Assembly (NCBI GenBank): GCA_950106755.1 | Contig: OX467082.1 | Location: 10,106,001-10,170,000 of the forward strand | DNA: 64,000 bases | From: Climacium dendroides | Taxonomy: Eukaryota; Streptophyta; Bryopsida; Hypnales; Climaciaceae | Reading direction: 5' to 3' | Shown: one piece after another, positions 55,849 to 64,000 of the stretch | How the letters are laid out: every line of letters starts with the position of its first letter | Numbering within the stretch: the first letter of the stretch is position 1 | Notes under the pieces: model-generated | Told to the model about the DNA's origin: nothing | Database searches by the model: none | What the model saw: only the letters and a program-made list of their open reading frames with translations | Translations under genes and position numbers: made by a program

Positions 55849-58800
55849 AAGAGGATTTTAGATTCTAGTCGGCATATATTTTACTAAGGTTGTTTCGAGA
55901 GGTGGAAGAAAAAAATTGGCTACACTCTAGCCTACTTCAACCTTGTAAATCTTGTGGCCTAAATGGAAGGTTGGTTGGAACCGGGGGATAGATTAACACT
56001 ATGGAGACACCATTTTGGAGAATTTTTGAAGAATTTTTGAAGAATTTTGATTGGTTCACTACTTTGTGCAACTTCCTACCCCTTCACATTAGAATGCATA
56101 CATGGAATACTTTTCAAATGTTGAGAAGACTTTGAGAAGACCATTTGCCTTTCCAACTTCTTCCCAATCTATAATGTGAAGTTGTAAAGCATTTCCGAGA
56201 ACTTGAGACCAATGAGTGTAGGAGGAATAGGCCATTTAGGGGTTGGAACTAAATTTGGAGAAGGTGAAACATCTTGAAATATTTTTCAATAAAGTTACCT
56301 TGAAAGACAAGTGAAATCGACATCTAACCCAAGTCGTTTTATATTTTTTGGAGCTTTGTGAAATTAGTTATAAAACTTTGAAGTTGAAATGGCTCACCTC
56401 CAGAGATGAACACTGTTTGTACATTGCTGAAGGCTATGAAAAAGCAACATGTGCAACTAGTGTACACTTAAGGAGGTGAGCCATTTTACAACCTCCCACC
56501 GTTTGAGAACCTTCTACTTTAGAGCGATGGGGTCCCGCCTTCACGTGGGCGTCCAGTTTTTCGCACTCCTGCTTCAAACCTCCGACTGAATGCAGTGTTG
56601 CCAAAATTGACATCCAGGCTGCCCCTTGACTCCGTTCTCTCCCTTGCCTGACGGTTCCCAGACTTTCCACGCTTCCTGCTTAAGCAAAGGCTTAGTCTGT
56701 ACATGGTTAGTTCGCTGGCAGTCGGTATCTTCTTCTACCTTGAGAGTTTCCTGATTTACAAGCTCGGCTGCTGAAGGAAGGACGAGGGCACAACGCCAGT
56801 CCAGGTGGTGTTTGGAGTCAGACCGACAGAAGAGCTCGGGGCTGCTCGCCCTTGCTGGGGGGTTGACGCAGTTTCAGGCAGTCTCGATTTTCTGTCGGTA
56901 GGTCGTCTTCGCCACAGTTGGCACGGCACGGGAGAGATTTGTCGTCCTGAGGAGAGCTTTCGACTTCTGCAAGCCGAGCTTGGGGATGGTGGCAGCCGCG
57001 CGCGGAGCCGACCCAACGCACAGCGTCTGAAGCTTTTGTGCGGGACTCTGTGCATGGGACTTGTGTGTGCAAGATGTTTCGCCACCCTTGGGCGTACAGT
57101 TCTTCGCCACTTCACCATGTTGTGAGTTCCTCGTGCTTTGCTTGTTGCTTAGAGTGTTTGTTTTGTTGGGATTCCGATCATATGCAGCTTCGAGCTTAGC
57201 TCCGTGCGAGAGGGTTTGTACTGTACAAAGGTTTTTATCGACCTTTTCGTCGGTCTGAGCGTGTTCGGCATCCAGAGATCGTGCGTTTCTTACTTGGATT
57301 TGAAGGTCGCGCTCATTAGTTCTTGCTCTTACTTTATTGCGACGGATTTGCGGTTATGTTGGATGTTCCCTGTTCGATGCGTACGGTGTGAACCAGTGAA
57401 GATACATCTGGAGTCTGTTGTTGTATGTGTGCTCCTTATTGTTGTCATTGTTGCGGATTTTTAACCCTAATCAGAGTCCTATTGTACATTTGTGTCATTT
57501 TGATGTCCACGGATATGATCAGGTTGTGAGCCTCTGAACGAATCTTGTAACGGCAGGATTATCGATGAACGGAATCTGTTGTTGATTTTTCATTTTTGAA
57601 TTGCGTGTCAGACTGTGCGTTTCCTTCATTGCATTTTTGGGAGAGTGTGTTTCGAAACTGTAGTGAGACATACAAAGATTCGTCTTCTGGTAACCCTGGT
57701 TCAGCTCGCCATCCCTTGCCATGCTGTGCTGGTCGTTTTGCTTGTGAAGTTGGACGCCTGATTGGGAGGTGTGACTTTGTGCAGCATCCAACAGCATCTG
57801 ATTTTGTTGAACAGATTTGCCGAAATTCCCGTGACTCGTTTGCTCTTATCTAGCTTTACAATCCATTTTGTATCTACTGCCTCTGAATTGAGAAATCGGT
57901 TTCCAGTGTGCATATCCAGGCATGCAGATGTAGAGGGAATGATGAGTGGAATGTTCTTTACCTGGCAAGTCTGACGCCACTGCTTCTGGCTAAACGATTG
58001 ATAGTTCCATGAATGTTCCTGTTTCGGGATGCGCTCAGTTATGGGACCTTCTTGGTTGATCATTGTCGAAATGGTTTTGATCATGTCCGCACTGTTTCAA
58101 AGGCGTGATCGAACCACCAATATAGGTTTGCCAACACGTGTTGTGGGCATTGGTTCTGTGCGCCACCACCGTGCTCCTCTTCTGAGCCCTCATGCATGAA
58201 GATTTCGGATTTGAATGAAGTCGTGGCGTCTGCTGTAACTAATTTCGTTACCGCCGGTTTTGAGTCTGTCTTCATCGGTGGTTCAATGTTGTAGGTCAGC
58301 TTTGTACTGTTGGGCGAGGATATGATGATATAGATGCCATGTCGTGCTTTTGAACTGGTAGCTGCAAGTCGGTGTATTCGTGATTAGTAGTTTGTTCGAA
58401 AACGAGCCTGGTTGAATTGTGAAGCATTTACTGCGCTTCTTCACTTCGCTTTTGGGGGTTTGGCAATATCATTTTTTCGCGTGCTTTTCACTTCAAGAGC
58501 TCTTCTGTTCCCTTTGAAAAATAGCTTAATCAATCGATTCATTCCGATGTTGAAAGTACAGCATCGAAGACGTCTTGCGGTGTAAATTATATCATAGCAA
58601 ACGAGATGATGCAGAGGTTCGTTGACCGAGATTGCCGGAAATTTAGCTGATGAAGTTGATGATAGGACTAGTGTGACGATAATTCTATGTTCCAATCAAG
58701 GATGCAGTTTTGAAGTTCTGGTGAATGTTTCTTTGCAGATGTAGGGTTTAATATTGTTCCAAGACAAACCTGGAGCAGTCCCATACTCAGATGCACGGAA

Positions 58801-59320
58801 GACTGTTCCGGTTAGTTTATAAACCTCACAGTTTGAGTTCCATATTTTCTTTGTTCGACTGCATGCTTCTCTGGAATCATTGCCGCCGGATGATGTTCTG
58901 CTAACTTGGGTGAGCCATGTAGTTGAGCGCATTTAAGTTTTGTCCAACGCCTGTAAGCAATTAGGGGTTAAGTGGTATTTGAATGCAGATGCTCGAGCTG
59001 TTCTATTTTGGTTCCTGTATGTGATCCAGATCGTCCCTCATAATCCTAATTTTATCTCTGCTGGAGAGCCAGTTCAAATTGTATAGGATGATAGACACCT
59101 TTTCTGAAAATGTGCATGATTGGAATCCAGTGTCCTATGATTATTTTTGACTTACCGACAGAAATTGTGATTTTGTAGAGGTGTTCCTATGATTTTAGTA
59201 TTTGATACTGTTTCATAGTTTTCAACAGCTGTTGATGGGAGGAGGCCACCCCTCAAGACAAAGGTGCAGCTGCCTAGGAAGAAGTGCAAGCCAAACAGCC
59301 CTGGTACATTCTGACTTTGA
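55849..59320 (+). pseudogene. Gene-fragment unit C upstream of TNL3
   Basis: The most complete unit in its middle part: the frame ending at 57853 contains HPLPCCAGRFACEVGRLIGR, CDFVQHPTASDFVEQI and CRNSRDSF, about 100 bp of which is deleted in A and B. The final exon-like piece (59229-59303, between CAACAG and GTACAT) is open here, reading PLKTKVQLPRKKCKPNSP, while A and B have shifts. The exon equal to 18457-18606 is internally deleted. The ancestor was a real multi-exon gene with a basic segment; I cannot name it. Confidence 0.6.
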
Positions 59321-61920
59321 AACGTTGTATAAATCATGGCTTGGTTTGTCAAACAATTGTGTTTGCTAGATCTGTAACATTTTGGCGGTATGGTTGTTAG
59401 CTGAGAAGGATTTGTTTGTAACTTGTTTATGCGTGGACAGTAGATTTTGTTTTTATCAGCAACTCCCTTTCCATTTAGCAGATGTGTTAGGTTGACCATG
59501 AATCCATAACTACTGAATATTGTTTTGAATGCCTCAATGCCTGCTTGAATCTTCCAATCTCTTCTTGAATCTCAAACTATTTGTTGATGTAGTATTTATG
59601 ACAATGCCACAAACGATTACTTGGACGTCCATTCCTACAATTCTCATTCAGCACAGTAGCCATGGCTGAAATAGTGACATCATAGTACCTTATCATCAAG
59701 TTGAAGATAAATTGAATCCAATGGATGATAATTTTCATTGATGCAATGATCATCATCCAATATCTATGGATATTTATATTGATTTAAAGATGATTTATAT
59801 GGATTCAACAATATGTATCTTGTTCTAGTTTGTAAATATCCTTGACTTGAATAATATAATCCTTGGGTTGAGGATAATCTTCTTACATTAAAAATTGAAT
59901 TTCTAAAAGTGGACTAAAATCATTTTGAAAGTAAGAACTTTTATCAACTTGTCGTTGACTTCTGGATAATTTTCATCTATAAAATTAGACCATGTAGGTA
60001 ACATCACTTGGTTTTTGAATCAATGATAAACCAATTTATAGTAGTTATTTCAATGTTCTTGGAAATTTGAGGTGGTGTAGTGATATTTTTTATTTCATCT
60101 AATAATGTGAAGGTCATTCATCTAAAGATAAAGTAGTCGAAGACAAAGTTGAAAGATAATTTTGGATATGAAAATCTAGTTATATGATTGGTGTTATTCT
60201 TGATTTGAAAATATATTAATGACAATTTTTAGAAAAATCTTAGAATAAAGTTAATTGAAGAACTAATAAAAAATGATCTCTAGAAATTTTATTCCAAAGT
60301 CTATAATATTTTGTAGACAAATTTATCAAAGGGGAAAATAATCTAGCAAATAAATTAAGAGAATTCAATGGGTTAAGTAGGTCATGAGATTTTCAAGGCA
60401 AGTAAAGCTTTTCAAGTTGTGTATTCAACCTTGACATAAAGATCCGTATAGATTTATAAATATGATTCTTGTACAATAAAATAGAAATCTCTATAATTTT
60501 TGTACACAAATAATGAACGAATGTCAAGAAATTCTATATTAGTGGTTTTCTTCATTGTCTTACTTTGACATGTCACTTCTCTTGTGATTGAATAGATAAC
60601 TCTATTTGTTTTGTTTTTTGTTTTGATTTGATTGTATTGTGGTGAAGATACATTATATTATAGAGTGTTTCCTTCAGGGTTTGGACCATGACAAAAGTGG
60701 TTCATTATGATTTTTGACTTGATTACAATCTCTATGAATGTAGTACACCTCTATCTTGGAACTCCACAATTACATTGTGAAGGGTGCCCTTTTTGAGAAG
60801 AAACAAGTTGACAATATATGTGAATAGTTATGCGATTCACACTTTTTCCTTAATAATGTTGTATATTGTATTGATGTGAATTCCTTTAAAACTTGATTTT
60901 TGTACAATGAAATAGAAATCTCTATAACTTATGTATTCAAGTAATAAACAAGTGTCAAGAAATTCTACATTGATGGTTAGAATGTAATATTAGAACCTAC
61001 AAATGACTACTTTTGTCATTAGAAATTATATTAAAGTCAAGAATCTAGTGATTCATTAAAGAAAACTCACCATCTTTACTTGAGTTGTAGTTATATTTGT
61101 CTTTATTTTTGAGCCAAGGATATTCTAAACTCCATTGATTCAAAAGAGTGTAAAAAATGGGCATTTGATGAGTACAGTAGGTTGAAATTTAAATCTACAT
61201 TATAAGTTTGAAGAACTTAAGATAGGATGGGGGATATAGGACTACAATTCTTTGTGAGATGCAATTCTTTGGATATGAAATATACATGAGACTAAATTTA
61301 GTGGTGCATGCCTAATGTTTTGTTATTGTTGATGTATTTTTTTGTTCAACCAAAAATGCTAAAAAGTATGCATCACAAGTTGGTCCTACAACAATTCAGC
61401 AGTATACTTGGTTTCTAGTCATTTTTTGGGACCCAATGTTTTTCTTCACTTTCTTACTTTTACATGTCTTTGCTTTTGTGTTTGAGTAGTTAACTCCATT
61501 TATTTCAATTATTGCTTTGATCAAGTGGTGTGGTGGTGTAGAAGAGACATTATATCGTGGAGTGTGTTGTCTTAGGGTCCAAACCATAAGAAAAGTGATT
61601 CATTCTCATTTTTGACTTGAACTTCAATCTTTGTGTACCTCTATCTTGGAATTCCACAATCACGTTGTGGAGGCTACTTCTTGCTAAGAAGAAACAATTT
61701 GACATTGTATGTGAATACTCATGCCATTACTTAATTATGTTCTATATTGTGTTGACATGAATTCCTTAAAAATTTGGCTTTCCAAGGCCACAAGAAGAGT
61801 GACTTGTGTGTTTCAAGTGAATTAAAAACTATTGTATTTTGTTGGAAATGCAAACTCCACTATTGTTTCTTGTAATTATTGGTGTGTATTTCAATTGTGT
61901 AGTAGCAAGTATAACAAGTG
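59321..61920. other. AT-rich spacer upstream of TNL3
   Basis: Collinear with the other spacers except at 59321-59510. It carries a partial internal duplication: 60548-60895 resembles the later stretch 61440-61780 (TCTTCATTGTCTTACTTT…, GTGAATTCCTTTAAAA). No gene was seen. Confidence 0.6.
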
Positions 61921-61922
61921 AT

Positions 61923-64000
61923 ATGGAGAGTACTGATATGGACAATGACACAAGGCCTACCAAGAGAGTGTCTATGATGAAAGGTATGTCTGGTTTACAC
62001 TTGGTCTCACTACCAATGTGTGTGTTTTTTATTGAATTTTAAAGTACCATCATTTACATTTTCATGAAGCTCACCTTCGTATGCGATTGCAAACATTATT
62101 TGATGAAATTTGGATGTATTGATTTGTCCATAAGATGGATCATTGGCTGTGGTGCAGTTGAATTTGGGAACTATGATGTTTTCATAAGTCATAGAGGTCC
62201 TGATACCAAGACGGGGTTTGTGGGATTTTTATACCAAGCTTTGAAAAGAGCTGGGTTGCATCCCTTTTTGGATTGCGAATCCATTGGTAAAGGCGAAGAT
62301 GCTTGGAAACACATTGACTATGCAATCCAAACAACACCTCTATCCGTGGTCATCTTTTCGGAGAGTTTTGCATGCTCAGAGTGGTGTTTGAAAGAATTAC
62401 ATGCAATGTTGGACATTCCCTCTATGATGGTGCTACCCATCTTCTACAATGTTGAGCCATGGGAAGTGAGTTTTCCGGAAAAGGGTCAACTAGCAATTGG
62501 ATTTGAAAAGTTGATGGAGAGGCATGATATAATTGTCATGGAAGAATGGAGGGCTGATTTGAAAAGAGCTTCCAAGTTGAACGGTTGGGAGCATAAAGTA
62601 GGAGACAAAAGGTAAATATGTGGGTCTTCATTATATGTTATGAAGAGTTATTGGTTGAACTTGACATTGGCATTGTATTTGGTGGTAATGAAATTTGTTA
62701 CATGTTGTTTGTAGGTTGGAAAAAGACTTGGTGTCGGAGGTGGTTGACAAGATTTTTGAATTGGCAAATAAGCTTATTCCCTTGGTTGTGGGTGACCATA
62801 TTGTGGGCGTGAAGCAAGTTGCTAAGAACCTCATTCAAACTGTTGTTGAAAAGGAAGTGTTGATGTTGGGATTGTGGGGAATGGGTGGAATTGGGAAGTC
62901 CACTTTGGCTCGGGAGTTATACAACCAATTGGGGAGAAGATTTGATGCGAGCTGTTTTATAGAAGATGTAGACGAGAAGGTGAATCAAGGTGGTGTGACG
63001 AGTGTGCAAGATCACATTTTGAAGGCCTTATGTGAGAATGAGTCTATGCCAAATACTATAGACAAATCGGGAAGGAAGGGTATCCTTGAGGAAAGATTAT
63101 CAAAGAAACGAATTCTTGTGGTTTTGGATGATATTCGTGACAATGATCAAATGGGTTATTTGATGTCACGCAAAATGTTGAAGGAAGGTAGCATGTGCAT
63201 TGTCACTTCTCGAGATTGTCGTGTATTTGAAAAGTCAACTTCATTTCACCTTGATGATATGGTTTATACTCATGATGTCCAATTATTGAGTCCAGAAGAC
63301 TCTCGAAGTGTCTTTGCATGTTACGCATTTGGAAGTGATAGTGAAGTGCCTCAAGAATTTGGAGGTCTTGTTGGAGATGTTAGTACGGTATGTGGTGGTG
63401 TTCCCTTGGTGTTGAAGGTTATTGGATCTTCTTTGAGGGGTGAGAAAGATGTGGAGATTTGGGATGACATGTTTAAAAAGTTGAAAGACGGATCTATAAT
63501 GAATGAGGAGAAGATATTTAAATGTCTTCACATCAGCTATGATACTCTTAATAAAGAATGTCAAGAAATGTTTTTGGATATAACATGTGCATTATTGGGA
63601 GAATCTATGGAATTGGCTAAATTTGTTTGGAAGTCCCAAGGTTGGTCAGCACCATTGGGTGTGCGGACCCTTGTTGAGAAGGCCTTAATTAGAGTAGATG
63701 AGAAAGGTAACTTTCGCATGCATGACCACTTGCGAGACATGGGCCGAGCAATTTCCAAGCAAGAAAAATCAAATATGGACAAACACTTATGGGAATCTGA
63801 ATGCTTAAAATTGTTGGACAAAAATGAGGTATGCTTGGGAACCATTGAATTTGAGTTTGTTTAGTCATTCTACTAGAGTATAAATATATAATTTTTGTGT
63901 GTCCAATTACAATGAGAGCTTGAATAGCATAAATGATTAGTGTTTGCTTGGTTTGATTTTTTAAAGATCCCTAAATAGCTATGTATTAAGTTTTTTTGTA
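61923..64000 (+). CDS. TNL3: TIR-NBS-LRR receptor, LRR exon beyond the window
   Basis: Exons 61923-61983, 62158-62611 and 62715-63828 have exactly the lengths of TNL1 (61, 454, 1114 nt) with GT-AG introns, giving 543 residues before the LRR exon. TIR motifs YDVFISHRGPDTK and CSEWCLKEL (catalytic Glu) are present. NB-ARC motifs are GMGGIGKST, ILVVLDD, GGVPLVL, EMFLDITC and RMHDHLRDMGR. No stop or frameshift is seen. By comparison with TNL1 (287-bp intron) the LRR exon should begin near 64115. Retention of this intron would stop translation at 63864. A start at 61848 also lies in frame and adds 25 hydrophobic residues, not conserved in TNL1 or TNL2. Confidence 0.85.

Overview
This window looks like nuclear DNA from a seed plant, most likely a gymnosperm. 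The evidence is AT-rich sequence, GT-AG introns, several kinds of small plant transposons, and TIR-NBS-LRR (TNL) resistance genes whose TIR domain has a conifer-style 'HRGPD' motif rather than the usual angiosperm 'FRGEDTR'. The organism call is inference. I see no tRNA, rRNA or CRISPR array, and no promoter I could defend.

The window is a cluster of four related cassettes. A full cassette runs: GC-richer block of gene fragments, AT-rich spacer, TNL gene, decayed LRR tail, then a 3' flank rich in fold-back repeats. Cassette 0 (1-13.6 kb) enters inside its LRR exon and keeps only the 3' part. Cassette 1 (15.6-34.9 kb) is complete and carries TNL1 (22445-28436), an apparently intact four-exon gene of 1785 residues with 24 tandem 47-residue double-LRR units. 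Cassette 2 (45.2-53.4 kb) ends in TNL2, which is cut off inside the NBS exon but could still encode a 208-residue TIR-only protein. Cassette 3 (54.1 kb to the end) carries TNL3, intact as far as the window shows; its LRR exon lies beyond base 64000.

Cassettes 1 and 2 are separated by about 10 kb (34.95-45.2 kb) that is not part of the cassette. It holds several fold-back or terminal-inverted-repeat elements, a perfect 27-bp hairpin, a 1.4-kb island full of TCCGGA motifs, and reverse-strand gene fragments including one clean exon of translation factor eIF2A.

Mobile DNA can be defined precisely in several places. A 2.46-kb solo-LTR-like element (TG..CA, 5-bp target duplication) splits the LRR tail of cassette 0. 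A 1.78-kb non-autonomous CACTA element contains nine consecutive small hairpins. A 365-370-bp MITE family has TA target duplications, and two of its three copies can be checked against empty paralogous sites inside this window. A Stowaway-like MITE and a fold-back family occur in both 3' flanks.

Functionally, TNL proteins are intracellular immune receptors: the LRR region senses, the NB-ARC domain switches, and the TIR domain acts as an NAD-cleaving enzyme. The cluster shows three routes to receptor diversity: tandem cassette duplication, internal LRR-unit amplification with a two-unit higher-order period, and truncation to TIR-only or TIR-NBS forms.
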